In this document: piece after piece, positions 7,224 through 16,721 of the stretch
Layout of the letters: the number at the start of each line of letters is the position of its first letter
Position numbering within the stretch: position 1 is the first letter of the stretch
Assembly (NCBI RefSeq): GCF_002160765.1
Contig: NZ_NFLF01000014.1
Coordinates: 1 to 64,000, forward strand
Length of the DNA: 64,000 bases
Reading direction: 5' to 3'
Source of the DNA: Lachnoclostridium sp. An138
GTDB lineage: Bacteria; Bacillota; Clostridia; Lachnospirales; Lachnospiraceae
Made by a program: the position numbers and the translations under genes
Notes under the pieces: model-generated
Database searches by the model: none
The model's input: only the letters and a program-made list of their open reading frames with translations
Told to the model about the DNA's origin: nothing

Positions 7224-8501
7224 ATGAAAACAACGAAGGAATTAAAAGAGCTTTTTGTAAGCGGAGAAAAGGATGAACTGCTGAGAGATATTTATATTGA
7301 TGAGGCGCTGCTGGACTACCAGAGACAGCGTTACGCGGATGCCATTTCCCGCTATGAAGAGCTTTACGGGTGTGGAGAGGCAGAGATCTACAGCGCGCCC
7401 GGCCGCAGTGAGATCGGAGGAAACCACACGGACCATCAGAATGGAGAAGTGCTGGCCGCTTCCATCAATCTGGACGCCATCGGAATCGTAGGAAAGTTGG
7501 AAGGGGTGGTAAAAGTAGTATCCGGAACCGCGCCGCAGATCGAGATTTCCCTGGATGATCTGGATGTGAAGGAAGAGGAGAAGGAGACTACGAAATCCCT
7601 GATCAAAGGCGTTTTGGCGGGAATTCGCGAGCATGGCGGCCAGATAGGCGGATTTCAGGCTTATATTACCAGTGATGTGCTGATTGGAGCGGGACTTTCC
7701 TCATCAGCCGCTTTTGAGACCATTATCGGAACGATTATCTCCGGTCTTTATAATGATATGAAGATTTCACCGGTAGATATTGCGATTATCGGCCAGTATG
7801 CGGAGAACGTGTATTTCGGAAAACCCTGCGGCCTGATGGATCAGACGGCAAGCTCTGTGGGAAACCTGGTACATATTGATTTCGCGGACAAGAAGAATCC
7901 GAAGATCGAAAGCGTTGCCTGTGACCTGGAGGAGTACGGCTACAGCCTGTGCATCACAGATACCAAAGGATCGCATGCGGATCTGACGGATGATTATGCG
8001 GCTGTTCCCAGAGAGATGAGGGCCGCAGCTGCCGTATTCGGAAAAGAAGTGCTTCATGACGTGACTCTTCCGGAGCTGCTTGAGAAAGCGGCTGAAGTGA
8101 GGGAAAAAGCCGGAGACCGCGCTCTGCTGCGCGCCATTCATTTTGTGACGGAGAATCCGAGAGTGCGGGAGGAGGTAGCGGCTCTGCGCGCCGGAGATTT
8201 CCAGGCGTTCCTGCGTGCCGTTAAGGCTTCGGGCGATTCCTCTTTCAAATATCTGCAGAATGTATATACGAATCATGATGTGCAGCATCAGAATGTTTCC
8301 ATCGCTTTGGCGGTCAGCGAGGCAGTTCTGGGAGACAGGGGCGTCTGCCGTGTGCATGGAGGCGGCTTTGCCGGAACGATCCAGGCCTTTGTAAAGGATG
8401 AGGCTGTGGCGGAATATAAGGATAGAATGGATCAGCTCTTCGGCGAGGGAGCCTGCAGCGTGCTGCAGATCCGTAAATATGGCGGAATGAAGGTATTATA
8501 A
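7224..8501 (+). CDS. galK: Galactokinase
   Basis: A 425-residue cytoplasmic GHMP-family kinase that phosphorylates galactose at C1 with ATP, the first committed step of the Leloir pathway. The galactokinase signature PGRSEIGGNHTDHQ is at residues 59-72, the phosphate-binding loop IGAGLSSSAAF at 154-164 and the third GHMP motif RVHGGGFAGTIQAF at about 375-388. Residues 1-50 form an N-terminal helical extension common in Clostridial GalK. The gene shares a promoter with galT (17-base gap). The downstream mgl transporter supplies the substrate. The missing Leloir partner galE is not in the window. Confidence 0.93.
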   Translation: MKTTKELKELFVSGEKDELLRDIYIDEALLDYQRQRYADAISRYEELYGCGEAEIYSAPGRSEIGGNHTDHQNGEVLAASINLDAIGIVGKLEGVVKVVSGTAPQIEISLDDLDVKEEEKETTKSLIKGVLAGIREHGGQIGGFQAYITSDVLIGAGLSSSAAFETIIGTIISGLYNDMKISPVDIAIIGQYAENVYFGKPCGLMDQTASSVGNLVHIDFADKKNPKIESVACDLEEYGYSLCITDTKGSHADLTDDYAAVPREMRAAAAVFGKEVLHDVTLPELLEKAAEVREKAGDRALLRAIHFVTENPRVREEVAALRAGDFQAFLRAVKASGDSSFKYLQNVYTNHDVQHQNVSIALAVSEAVLGDRGVCRVHGGGFAGTIQAFVKDEAVAEYKDRMDQLFGEGACSVLQIRKYGGMKVL

Positions 8502-8518
8502 AGAGAGAGTGAGACAAA

Positions 8519-10027
8519 ATGGAAGAGAAGAAAGACATTAACGCCCTGATCGGGGAACTGGTTTCCTATGGTATGGAGAACAGTCTGGTGGAGCCTGCGG
8601 ATGAGGTGTATGTGACCAACCAGCTGCTTTCCCTGTTCGGGCTGAATGAATATGAGAAGAAAGGGATTCCTGCCCAGAAGCGGCCTGTTCATGAGATTCT
8701 GGATGATATGCTGGATTACGCGGTGGAGCATAAGATCCTGGAGGACGATACCGTGACGGCCAGAGATCTGTTTGACACAAAGATTATGGGGCTTCTGACG
8801 CCCCTGCCTTCCCAGGTGCAGAGAAGATTCTGGGAGAAATATGAGGAATCTCCGAAAGCGGCTTCAGACGATTACTATGCTTTCAGCCAGGCTACCAACT
8901 ATATCCGCAGGGACCGGATCGCAAAGGATGAAAAATGGGTGGCGGAGACGGAATACGGCCCCATTGACATTACCATCAATCTTTCCAAGCCGGAAAAGGA
9001 CCCGCGGGACATCGCGAAGGCCGGACAGGCGAAGAAGAGCGGCTATCCCAGCTGTCTGCTTTGCCGGGAAAATGAGGGATATGCGGGACATTTTGGCCAT
9101 CCGGCCAGACAGAACCACCGGATTATTCCGCTCCGGCTGAATGGAGAGGAATATTTCCTCCAGTATTCGCCCTATGTATACTATAATGAGCACTGCATTA
9201 TCTTTAATAAAGAACATATTCCCATGAAGATTGACCGGGCGGCTTTCGTAAAGCTTCTTGACTTTGTCCGGCAGTTTCCTCATTATACGGCGGGGTCCAA
9301 CGCGGATCTGCCGATTGTGGGAGGCTCCATCTTAAGCCACGACCATTTTCAGGGTGGAAATTATGTGTTTGCCATGGCAAAAGCGCCGTATGAGAAGTAT
9401 TTTGCCATGTCCGGATATCCGGATGTGACGGCCGGCATCATCCGCTGGCCCATGTCGGTAATCCGCCTGCAGGGGAAGGACGCGGTTCAGATAGCGGACG
9501 CTGCCGATCATATTCTGAAAGCATGGAGAGCCTATACGGACGAAGCGGCCTTTATCTACAGTGAGACGGAAGGAGTTCCCCACAATACGATTACGCCCAT
9601 TGCCCGGATGCGGGACGGCCTGTTTGAACTGGACCTGGTGCTCCGGAACAATATCACGACGGAAGAACATCCCATGGGAGTATACCATCCTCATGCGGAG
9701 TATCATCATATTAAGAAGGAAAATATCGGCCTGATCGAAGTCATGGGACTGGCTGTGCTTCCTGCCAGACTGAAAAAGGAAATGGCTCTGCTGGAGGACG
9801 CTGTGCTGAAGGGAGAGGATCTGCGTCAGAACGAGGTCCTGGAAAAGCATGCGGACTGGGCGGAGGACTGGATGAAACGGTATGAGGTGGGTCCTGAGAA
9901 CATCCACTCCATCGTGCAGGCGGAGATCGGAAAGGTGTTCGCCAAAGTGCTGGAATGTGCCGGCGTGTACAAACGGACGGAAGAAGGCCAGGCGGCTTTT
10001 GAGCGTTTTATCAGAGTGATTGAGTAA
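8519..10027 (+). CDS. galT: UDP-glucose--hexose-1-phosphate uridylyltransferase (class II GalT)
   Basis: A 502-residue cytoplasmic enzyme that exchanges UMP between UDP-glucose and galactose-1-phosphate. It is the Firmicutes-type class II GalT, longer than the E. coli form. The SHDHFQGG motif near residue 273 carries the histidines expected at the active site. Other conserved stretches are GHFGHPARQNHRIIPL and SPYVYYNEHCIIFN. A GGAGAG-like site in the galK end region and a 17-base gap indicate co-transcription with galK. A strong terminator follows. Confidence 0.93.
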   Translation: MEEKKDINALIGELVSYGMENSLVEPADEVYVTNQLLSLFGLNEYEKKGIPAQKRPVHEILDDMLDYAVEHKILEDDTVTARDLFDTKIMGLLTPLPSQVQRRFWEKYEESPKAASDDYYAFSQATNYIRRDRIAKDEKWVAETEYGPIDITINLSKPEKDPRDIAKAGQAKKSGYPSCLLCRENEGYAGHFGHPARQNHRIIPLRLNGEEYFLQYSPYVYYNEHCIIFNKEHIPMKIDRAAFVKLLDFVRQFPHYTAGSNADLPIVGGSILSHDHFQGGNYVFAMAKAPYEKYFAMSGYPDVTAGIIRWPMSVIRLQGKDAVQIADAADHILKAWRAYTDEAAFIYSETEGVPHNTITPIARMRDGLFELDLVLRNNITTEEHPMGVYHPHAEYHHIKKENIGLIEVMGLAVLPARLKKEMALLEDAVLKGEDLRQNEVLEKHADWAEDWMKRYEVGPENIHSIVQAEIGKVFAKVLECAGVYKRTEEGQAAFERFIRVIE

Positions 10028-10070
10028 TATCCGGAAGTTTTCATTCCGAAAGCGGCCGCGGATGCGGCGC

Positions 10071-10106
10071 GGGCAGTCCCCGGTCTGCGGGACTGCCCGT
10101 TTTTTT
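10071..10106 (+). terminator. Terminator of galK-galT
   Basis: A perfect 10-bp stem, GGGCAGTCCC with GGGACTGCCC, followed by GTTTTTTT. Confidence 0.93.
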
Positions 10107-10257
10107 ACGGAATGCCGGAAAGATGCCCGCGTCTGCCGTGCCTGCACGGACGGATATCCGGAAGAGAGGATGGGATATTATTCAAAATATCCAAAAAACC
10201 ATTAAAATTTCAATGAAAAGTGAAAAATATTCTATATCTTATTTTCCAGATATCGTC

Positions 10258-10263
10258 TATACT
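10258..10263 (+). promoter_or_regulatory. Candidate -10 box for mglB
   Basis: TATACT lies 47 bases before mglB. The -35 region is poor, as expected for a promoter that needs an activator such as the response regulator encoded downstream. No clear CcpA site was seen. Confidence 0.35.
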
Positions 10264-10309
10264 GTCCATATCAACGAAACATCGTTAGATAAAAGGAGGA
10301 AACAGATTT

Positions 10310-11638
10310 ATGAAAAGGAAATTACTTTCACTGACTCTGGCAGCAGTGCTGGCACTTTCCCTGACCGCATGCGGCGGTGGCGGAAGCGACACTACGACGA
10401 CAGACAGCACTGACGCAGCCACAACAGAAGAGAGCACAGATGCTGCTGAAACTACTGAGACTGCTGACAGCGGAGAAGTAGCGAATGCGGACAAGCCGCT
10501 GGTATGGTTCAACCGTCAGCCGTCCAACAGCTCCACTGGAGAACTGGACATGACAGCTCTGAATTTCAATGAGAATACATATTATGTAGGATTCGACGCA
10601 AATCAGGGTGCTGAGCTGCAGGGAACCATGATCAGAGACTACATCGAGGCTAATATCGATACTATCGACCGCAACGGCGACGGCGTTATCGGATACGTTC
10701 TGGCTGTCGGCGATATCGGACACAACGATTCCATCGCACGTACCAGAGGCGTTCGTTCCGCTCTTGGAACAGCTGTAGAGGTAGATGGAGCTATCGACAG
10801 CACTCCGGTTGGAGCAAATACAGATGGATCTTCCACTCATGTACAGGACGGAACCCTTGAGATCAACGGAACCACCTACACGGTTCGTGAGCTGGCTTCT
10901 CAGGAAATGAAGAACTCCGCAGGAGCTACCTGGGACGCAGCTACCGCTGGAAACGCTATCAGCACATGGTCCGCATCCTTTGGCGATCAGATCGACATCG
11001 TAGCATCCAACAATGATGGTATGGGAATGGCTATGTTCAACGGCTGGTCCAAGGCAGAAGGCGTACCGACTTTCGGATATGACGCTAACAGCGACGCTGT
11101 AGCAGCTATCGCAGAGGGCTACGGCGGAACCATCAGCCAGCACGCAGACGTACAGGCTTACCTGACCCTTCGTGTTCTTCGTAACGCACTGGACGGCGTA
11201 GACATTGACACAGGTATCGGCACTGCTGACGAGGCAGGCAACGTACTGACTCCGGATGTATTTACCTACAATGAGGAGCAGCGTTCCTACTACGCACTGA
11301 ACGTAGCTGTTACCGCTGAGAACTATGAAGACTTCCTGGATTCCACCGTTGTATACGCACCGGTATCCAACCAGCTTGATGCAGAGACCCATCCGACAAA
11401 GAACGTATGGCTGAACATCTACAACGCAGCTGATAACTTCCTGAGCGCTACTTATCAGCCGCTGCTGCAGAACTATGATGACCTTCTGAACCTGAACGTT
11501 GAGTACATCGGCGGAGACGGACAGACAGAGTCCAACATCACAAACCGTCTCGGAAATCCGAGCCAGTATGATGCATTCGCAATCAACATGGTTAAGACAG
11601 ACAATGCAGCTTCCTACACATCTCTGCTTAGCCAGTAA
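10310..11638 (+). CDS. mglB: Galactose/glucose ABC transporter substrate-binding lipoprotein
   Basis: This 442-residue secreted lipoprotein captures galactose (or glucose) outside the membrane and delivers it to MglA-MglC. It has a signal peptide ending in the lipobox LTAC (Cys21), then a Ser/Thr/Asp/Glu-rich linker to about residue 60. The periplasmic-binding fold follows, with a calcium-binding loop DRNGDGVIG near residue 119, the hallmark of galactose-binding proteins, and SNNDGMGMAM in the second lobe. It is longer than E. coli MglB because of the linker and an insertion around residues 160-185. It is first in the operon, and a hairpin after it may keep its expression above that of the membrane genes. 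Confidence 0.92.
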   Translation: MKRKLLSLTLAAVLALSLTACGGGGSDTTTTDSTDAATTEESTDAAETTETADSGEVANADKPLVWFNRQPSNSSTGELDMTALNFNENTYYVGFDANQGAELQGTMIRDYIEANIDTIDRNGDGVIGYVLAVGDIGHNDSIARTRGVRSALGTAVEVDGAIDSTPVGANTDGSSTHVQDGTLEINGTTYTVRELASQEMKNSAGATWDAATAGNAISTWSASFGDQIDIVASNNDGMGMAMFNGWSKAEGVPTFGYDANSDAVAAIAEGYGGTISQHADVQAYLTLRVLRNALDGVDIDTGIGTADEAGNVLTPDVFTYNEEQRSYYALNVAVTAENYEDFLDSTVVYAPVSNQLDAETHPTKNVWLNIYNAADNFLSATYQPLLQNYDDLLNLNVEYIGGDGQTESNITNRLGNPSQYDAFAINMVKTDNAASYTSLLSQ

Positions 11639-11683
11639 AATCCAGAAAGATTATTTAGTGAAATAAATAATTTATAACGGACT

Positions 11684-11719
11684 AGATTATTGGGGAGAAG
11701 AGATTCTCCCTAATAATCT
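11684..11719 (+). terminator. Intercistronic hairpin after mglB (partial terminator or mRNA stabiliser)
   Basis: AGATTATTGGGGAGAA pairs with TTCTCCCTAATAATCT around a 4-base loop. Only a short T run follows. Such hairpins often set an excess of binding protein over permease in ABC operons. Confidence 0.65.
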
Positions 11720-11817
11720 TTCAGAGGGAATCTGCGGCCGCCGGAGCGTGCGTGGCTCCTGCCTGCCGCGGGGAAAAGAGTGTTTTCAACCAATCTATAG
11801 ATACAGGAGTAAAGAGA

Positions 11818-13326
11818 ATGGCAGATAAGAGGGATGACGTTGTCTTATCGATACGCGGAATGTGCAAGTCCTTCGGCCGCAACCGGGTTCTCGATCATAT
11901 CAATCTGGATGTGAAGCGCGGAACGGTTATGGGACTGATGGGCGAGAACGGTGCCGGCAAGTCAACGATGATGAAATGTCTTTTTGGTACCTATCAGAAG
12001 GACGAAGGGACGATCTTCCTTGACGGAAAGGAAGTAAGTTTTTCCGGACCGAAGGATGCCCTTGAGAACGGCATCGCGATGGTTCATCAGGAGCTGAACC
12101 AGTGTCTGGAAAGAAACGTGATTGATAATCTGTTCCTTGGACGCTACCCGAAGAATTCCATGGGAATCGTGGACGAGGGCAGAATGAAAAAAGAGGCTTC
12201 CGAGCTTTTCAGAAGACTTGGCATGACGGTCGATCTGACACAGCCCATGCGGAAAATGTCTGTGTCACAGCGGCAGATGTGCGAGATCGCCAAGGCTATC
12301 TCCTACAATTCCAAGGTGATTGTACTTGACGAGCCGACTTCTTCCCTGACCGTCCAGGAGGTAAATAAGCTTTTTGAGATGATGCGGATGCTGAAAGAGC
12401 AGGGAATTGCTCTGATTTACATTTCTCATAAGATGGATGAGATCTTTGAGATCTGTGATGAGATTTCCGTACTCCGGGATGGCAACCTGGTTATGACAAA
12501 GAGCTCAGAGGATACGAATATGAACGAGCTGATCTCCGCCATGGTAGGACGTTCTCTCGAGAACCGCTTCCCGCCGGTGGATAATACGCCGGGTGACGTG
12601 ATTCTGTCCGTTCAGCACCTGTCCACAAAGTTCGAGCCTCATTTGCAGGATGTAACCTTTGATGTCAGAGAAGGAGAGATCTTCGGACTCTACGGTCTGG
12701 TTGGAGCGGGACGTACGGAGCTTCTGGAGACTATCTTTGGAGTGCGCACCAGAGCGGCCGGCCGTGTATATTTCAATAACCGCCTGATGAACTTCAACAG
12801 TGCCAAGGAAGCCATGGAACATGGATTTGCCATGATCACTGAGGAACGAAAGGCCAACGGACTGTTCCTGAAGGGCAACCTTACGTTCAATACCACGATT
12901 GCCAACTTAAACCAGTACAAGACAGGACCGGCTCTTTCCGACACGAAGATGACGAAGGCTACAACGAAAGAGATCAAGGTCATGCATACCAAATGTATGG
13001 GACCGGAAGATATGATCACAAGCCTTTCCGGAGGAAACCAGCAGAAAGTTATCTTTGGAAAATGGCTGGAGCGTGAGCCTCTGGTGTTCATGATGGATGA
13101 GCCGACGCGAGGAATCGATGTAGGAGCCAAATACGAGATATACGAGCTGATTATCCAGATGGCAAAACAGGGAAAGACGATTATCGTGGTATCCTCCGAG
13201 ATGCCGGAGATTCTGGGTATCACGAACCGGATCGGCGTCATGTCGAACGGACATCTTTCCGGAATCGTAAATACGAAAGAGACCAATCAGGAAGAGCTGT
13301 TAAGACTCAGTGCAAAATACCTATAA
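11818..13326 (+). CDS. mglA: Sugar ABC transporter ATP-binding protein (MglA type)
   Basis: This 502-residue protein has two fused ATP-binding cassettes, as in all MglA/RbsA/XylG sugar importers, and powers uptake through MglC. The first cassette has Walker A GENGAGKST (residues 42-50), signature VSQRQMCEI and Walker B VIVLDEP. The second has the degenerate Walker A GLVGAGRTE, the signature LSGGNQQKVIFGKWL (about 403-417) and MMDEPTRG. I take ATG 11818, preceded by AGGAG, rather than an upstream in-frame ATG at 11752, which has no ribosome site. Cytoplasmic face of the membrane. Confidence 0.93.
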   Translation: MADKRDDVVLSIRGMCKSFGRNRVLDHINLDVKRGTVMGLMGENGAGKSTMMKCLFGTYQKDEGTIFLDGKEVSFSGPKDALENGIAMVHQELNQCLERNVIDNLFLGRYPKNSMGIVDEGRMKKEASELFRRLGMTVDLTQPMRKMSVSQRQMCEIAKAISYNSKVIVLDEPTSSLTVQEVNKLFEMMRMLKEQGIALIYISHKMDEIFEICDEISVLRDGNLVMTKSSEDTNMNELISAMVGRSLENRFPPVDNTPGDVILSVQHLSTKFEPHLQDVTFDVREGEIFGLYGLVGAGRTELLETIFGVRTRAAGRVYFNNRLMNFNSAKEAMEHGFAMITEERKANGLFLKGNLTFNTTIANLNQYKTGPALSDTKMTKATTKEIKVMHTKCMGPEDMITSLSGGNQQKVIFGKWLEREPLVFMMDEPTRGIDVGAKYEIYELIIQMAKQGKTIIVVSSEMPEILGITNRIGVMSNGHLSGIVNTKETNQEELLRLSAKYL

Positions 13327-13344
13327 CGAGGGAGAACGATAGAT

Positions 13345-15000
13345 ATGGCAACAGGAAATGAAAAGATTCTTACGGCCGAGCGGGAAATGGAACTGCGCAA
13401 GCCGATTGACGATTATGTGGGCGGCATACAGGAAAAGATCAATGCCCTGAGAGTGGACGGCACAGACAGGGTAGTGTCCCTTCAGAACAGAATCGATTCT
13501 CTGAAGAGAGACAAGAGCCGCAGCAAGGCAGAAAACGAGGCTTCCATAGCAAAGCTTCAGGGAGAGCTTTCCAAGGCAAAAGAGATCGAGTCCAAGAATA
13601 AGGATGAGATCGCGAAGCTGATTGCAGACGCTGAAAACTACATCAAAGAGCATTTTGACAAAGAATACTATGAGCCGGTATGCGAGAGCGCGAAGTATGA
13701 GAAGGAAGCCGCGAAGGCAGCTTACGACGCGAAGCTGGCAGAGCTCCAGAAGGAGCATCAGGCTGCGATGTCCAAGCTCTCCGACCATCAGGAAATCAAG
13801 GACGAGAATTATGTATATAAGAATCGTCAGTTTGACGCGAAGATGGATTACCAGAAAGCTCTGCAGGAGATCAAGGACAGAAGACATGCCGCTTTTGCTC
13901 ATAAGTATCATCTGATCGATATGCTGCGCATGTCGAAATTCACTTTCGGCCAGACCATGAGCCAGAAGTGGGAAAATTACAAGTATACCTTCAACCGCAG
14001 AACCTTCCTTCTGCAGAACGGTCTGTACATAGCGATTATCCTGATCTTCATCGTGCTTTGCATAATCACGCCGGTCATCAAGGGTACGCCTCTTCTGACC
14101 TACAACAACGTGCTGAACATTCTGCAGCAGGCGTCTCCGAGAATGTTCCTGGCGCTGGGCGTGGCAGGTCTGATCCTGCTGGCTGGTACCGACCTTTCCA
14201 TCGGACGTATGGTAGGTATGGGTATGACGACGGCTACCATTATCATGCACCAGGGTGTGAACACCGGCGGCGTCTTCGGACATATCTTCGATTTTACCGG
14301 CTGGCCGATTCCGCTGCGAATGATTTTCGCGCTGATTATGTGTATTCTGCTGTGTACCTGCTTCACCACACTGGCGGGCTTCTTTACCGCAAAGTTTAAG
14401 ATGCATCCCTTCATCTCTACGATGGCGAACATGCTGATGATCTTCGGTCTTATCACTTACGCGACAAAGGGTGTGTCCTTTGGTGCGATTGAGTCCTCCA
14501 TTCCGACCATGATCATTCCGAGAGTAAACGGCTTCCCGACCATCATTCTCTGGGCGGTGGCAGCAGTGGCAATTGTATGGTTTATCTGGAATAAGACCAC
14601 ATTCGGAAAGAATCTGTACGCGGTAGGCGGAAACGCAGAGGCGGCAGCAGTATCCGGTATTTCCGTATTCGCTGTAACGGTAGGCGCCTTCATTCTGGCA
14701 GGTATCCTGTACGGCTTCGGTTCCTGGCTTGAGTGCGCGAGAATGGTTGGTTCCGGTTCTGCCGCTTATGGACAGGGCTGGGAGACAGACGCAATCGCTG
14801 CCTGCGTAGTCGGCGGCGTATCCTTTACCGGTGGTATTGGTAAGATTTCAGGCGTTGTAGTTGGTGTGCTGATTTTCACGGCTCTGACTTACTCCCTTAC
14901 CATTCTTGGTATCGATACGAACCTGCAGTTCGTATTCTCCGGTATCATCATTCTGGTAGCGGTAACTCTTGACTGTCTGAAGTACGTTCAGAAGAAATAA
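13345..15000 (+). CDS. mglC: Galactose ABC transporter permease MglC with N-terminal coiled-coil extension
   Basis: A 551-residue permease subunit of the galactose importer. Residues from about 225 to the end form a normal MglC/RbsC permease of some 8-10 membrane helices, with the family motifs GVAGLILLAGTDLSIGRMVG and the late GGVSFTGGIGKISGVVVG. The first 220 residues are an unusual extra part. They are almost entirely charged helix (runs such as SKAENEASIAKLQGELSKAKE) with heptad-like spacing, predicted to form a cytoplasmic coiled coil. Typical MglC proteins are about 335 residues. It starts 18 bases after mglA, and a strong terminator follows. Confidence 0.92.
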   Translation: MATGNEKILTAEREMELRKPIDDYVGGIQEKINALRVDGTDRVVSLQNRIDSLKRDKSRSKAENEASIAKLQGELSKAKEIESKNKDEIAKLIADAENYIKEHFDKEYYEPVCESAKYEKEAAKAAYDAKLAELQKEHQAAMSKLSDHQEIKDENYVYKNRQFDAKMDYQKALQEIKDRRHAAFAHKYHLIDMLRMSKFTFGQTMSQKWENYKYTFNRRTFLLQNGLYIAIILIFIVLCIITPVIKGTPLLTYNNVLNILQQASPRMFLALGVAGLILLAGTDLSIGRMVGMGMTTATIIMHQGVNTGGVFGHIFDFTGWPIPLRMIFALIMCILLCTCFTTLAGFFTAKFKMHPFISTMANMLMIFGLITYATKGVSFGAIESSIPTMIIPRVNGFPTIILWAVAAVAIVWFIWNKTTFGKNLYAVGGNAEAAAVSGISVFAVTVGAFILAGILYGFGSWLECARMVGSGSAAYGQGWETDAIAACVVGGVSFTGGIGKISGVVVGVLIFTALTYSLTILGIDTNLQFVFSGIIILVAVTLDCLKYVQKK

Positions 15001-15011
15001 ATCCGTAAAGA

Positions 15012-15058
15012 AATCCACTCCAGTTCTGCCGAAGGGCAGACAGAGTGGATTTTTTTTG
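15012..15058 (+). terminator. Terminator of the mgl operon
   Basis: AATCCACTC pairs with GAGTGGATT, with an inner GTTCTGCC/GGGCAGAC stem, followed by eight T residues. Confidence 0.9.
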
Positions 15059-15065
15059 TTATAAT
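15037..15065 (+). promoter_or_regulatory. Promoter of the regulator/sensor operon
   Basis: CAGACA (15037-15042) and TATAAT (15060-15065) with 17 bases between. It overlaps the mgl terminator. Confidence 0.45.
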
Positions 15066-15110
15066 GATAAAACTATAAAAAAGACGCATCATGACGGACG
15101 GAGAGGAATC

Positions 15111-16721
15111 ATGGATATTTATACAGTGCTTTTGGTTGACGATGAAGAGGAAGTCATTCAGGTCATTCAGAAAAAGATAAACTGGGAAGGGCTTGGCTTT
15201 TCCGTGATAGGATACGCGAACAATGGAGTGAAGGCCCTGGAAATGGTGGAAGAATATCAGCCGGATGTGGTTATGACGGATATCAAAATGCCGTATATGG
15301 ACGGGATGGAGCTGTCGAAACGCATCAGGACGGAGTATCCTGCAACGAAGGTGCTGATCTTTACCGGCTTTGATGAATTTGAATATGCGAAAGAGGCGGT
15401 CCATCTGGAGGTGGAGGAATATATTTTGAAGCCGGTGAATTCCATAGAGCTGACGAATGTGTTCACATCGCTGAAGATCAAGCTGGACCAGGAGATCAGC
15501 GAAAAGAGGAACGCGGAGACGCTGAAGAAATATTATATGGAGTCTCTGCCGCTGTTGAAAGCTAACTTTTATACTACGCTGATTGAAGGGCAGATTCGCG
15601 AAAATGAGGTAGAGAAGTTTCTGAAAGATTATCAGGTTACTTTTGAAGGGCCTTATTTCTGCTGCCTGGTCGTGCATACTTCTTCCACCCAGGTTTCCAG
15701 AGGAATGAACCCGGTACTTCTGGCCATGTCTGTCCAGAAGCAGGCCAAAGAGTATCTGGGAGAGAAATGGAAGGCAAAGACTTTTTCCTATCTGGGGAAT
15801 ACCGTGATGCTTGCTCAGCTTGCGGATGAAAATGATGTGTCTGAGCTGACGGACGAATGTGACCGGTTCTGCCGGTACGCCCGCAGGATCATCGGAGCCG
15901 TAGTCACTGTAGGAGTCGGGCAGGTGTGCTCAAGCATCCTGGAACTGTCACAGTCCTATACCGGCGCCCGGGAGGCGGTTTCTTACAGGGCTCTTTACGG
16001 GACCTCAAGAGCAATCAATATCAAGGAGATCGCGCCCCAGGAAGCGGGCGGAGATGAGATGGTAAGCGACGCGGAAATCGCCAGTCTTTTTAAGAGAATA
16101 CGGCTTAATTCCCGGGAAGATGTCATTGAGGAGGCGGGCAGGTATATGGACCATATTTTCCTGCCGGCAAAATCCCTGCAGTATCATCATATCGCGGTGA
16201 TGGAGCTGGTGAGCGTGCTGTACCGGTTCGCGGTCAATAACGATATTCAGACGGAAGTCTTTTCGGGAGATATGGGAGAGCTTTACGGGCGGCTGATTGA
16301 GATGGCGCCGGACGCGCTGCGGAAATGGTTTGTGGACCTCTGCCTTGCTTTTCAGGAAAGTCTGGCGAACACCAGAAACAGATCGACAAAGTCTTTCGTG
16401 CTACGGGCGCAGGAGTATGTGCGGGACAATTACGCAGACGCGGGGCTTTCCCTGGACAGCATCTGCGAGGTCCTGGGAGTGTCGAATTCCTATTTTTCCA
16501 CCATCTTTAAAAAAGAGACGGGGAATTCCTTTATCAGCTATCTGACGGATTACCGCATGGATCAGGCGGCCCGCCGTCTGATTGAAACCAGTGAGAAAAG
16601 TTATATTATTGCGAAGGAAGTAGGCTACACGGACCCGAATTATTTCAGCTACGTGTTCAAGAGAAGATTTGGCGTATCGCCTTCCAAGTACAGAACGGAG
16701 CATGCGGAAAGTGAAAAGTAG
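15111..16721 (+). CDS. AraC-type response regulator (YesN family)
   Basis: This 536-residue DNA-binding response regulator is the partner of the sensor kinase encoded next. The receiver domain spans residues 1-125, with the acidic pair DD(10-11), phosphate acceptor Asp57 in MTDIKMPYMDG and Lys in YILKPVNS. The middle 300 residues form a linker typical of YesN proteins. The last 100 residues hold a double helix-turn-helix AraC domain (ending SYVFKRRFGVSPSKYR). I choose ATG 15111, after GGAGAGG, because an earlier in-frame ATG at 15045 lies inside the terminator. It probably activates the mgl operon upstream, but no binding site is shown. Confidence 0.9.
   Translation: MDIYTVLLVDDEEEVIQVIQKKINWEGLGFSVIGYANNGVKALEMVEEYQPDVVMTDIKMPYMDGMELSKRIRTEYPATKVLIFTGFDEFEYAKEAVHLEVEEYILKPVNSIELTNVFTSLKIKLDQEISEKRNAETLKKYYMESLPLLKANFYTTLIEGQIRENEVEKFLKDYQVTFEGPYFCCLVVHTSSTQVSRGMNPVLLAMSVQKQAKEYLGEKWKAKTFSYLGNTVMLAQLADENDVSELTDECDRFCRYARRIIGAVVTVGVGQVCSSILELSQSYTGAREAVSYRALYGTSRAINIKEIAPQEAGGDEMVSDAEIASLFKRIRLNSREDVIEEAGRYMDHIFLPAKSLQYHHIAVMELVSVLYRFAVNNDIQTEVFSGDMGELYGRLIEMAPDALRKWFVDLCLAFQESLANTRNRSTKSFVLRAQEYVRDNYADAGLSLDSICEVLGVSNSYFSTIFKKETGNSFISYLTDYRMDQAARRLIETSEKSYIIAKEVGYTDPNYFSYVFKRRFGVSPSKYRTEHAESEK

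Noticed and set aside
10328-11392. Open frame opposite mglB
   Set aside because: Shadow of the highly expressed mglB; Cys/Ser/Val-rich nonsense composition.
15045-15110. Earlier start for the response regulator
   Set aside because: Lies in the T run of the mgl terminator and over the -10 box; the receiver domain begins right after 15111.
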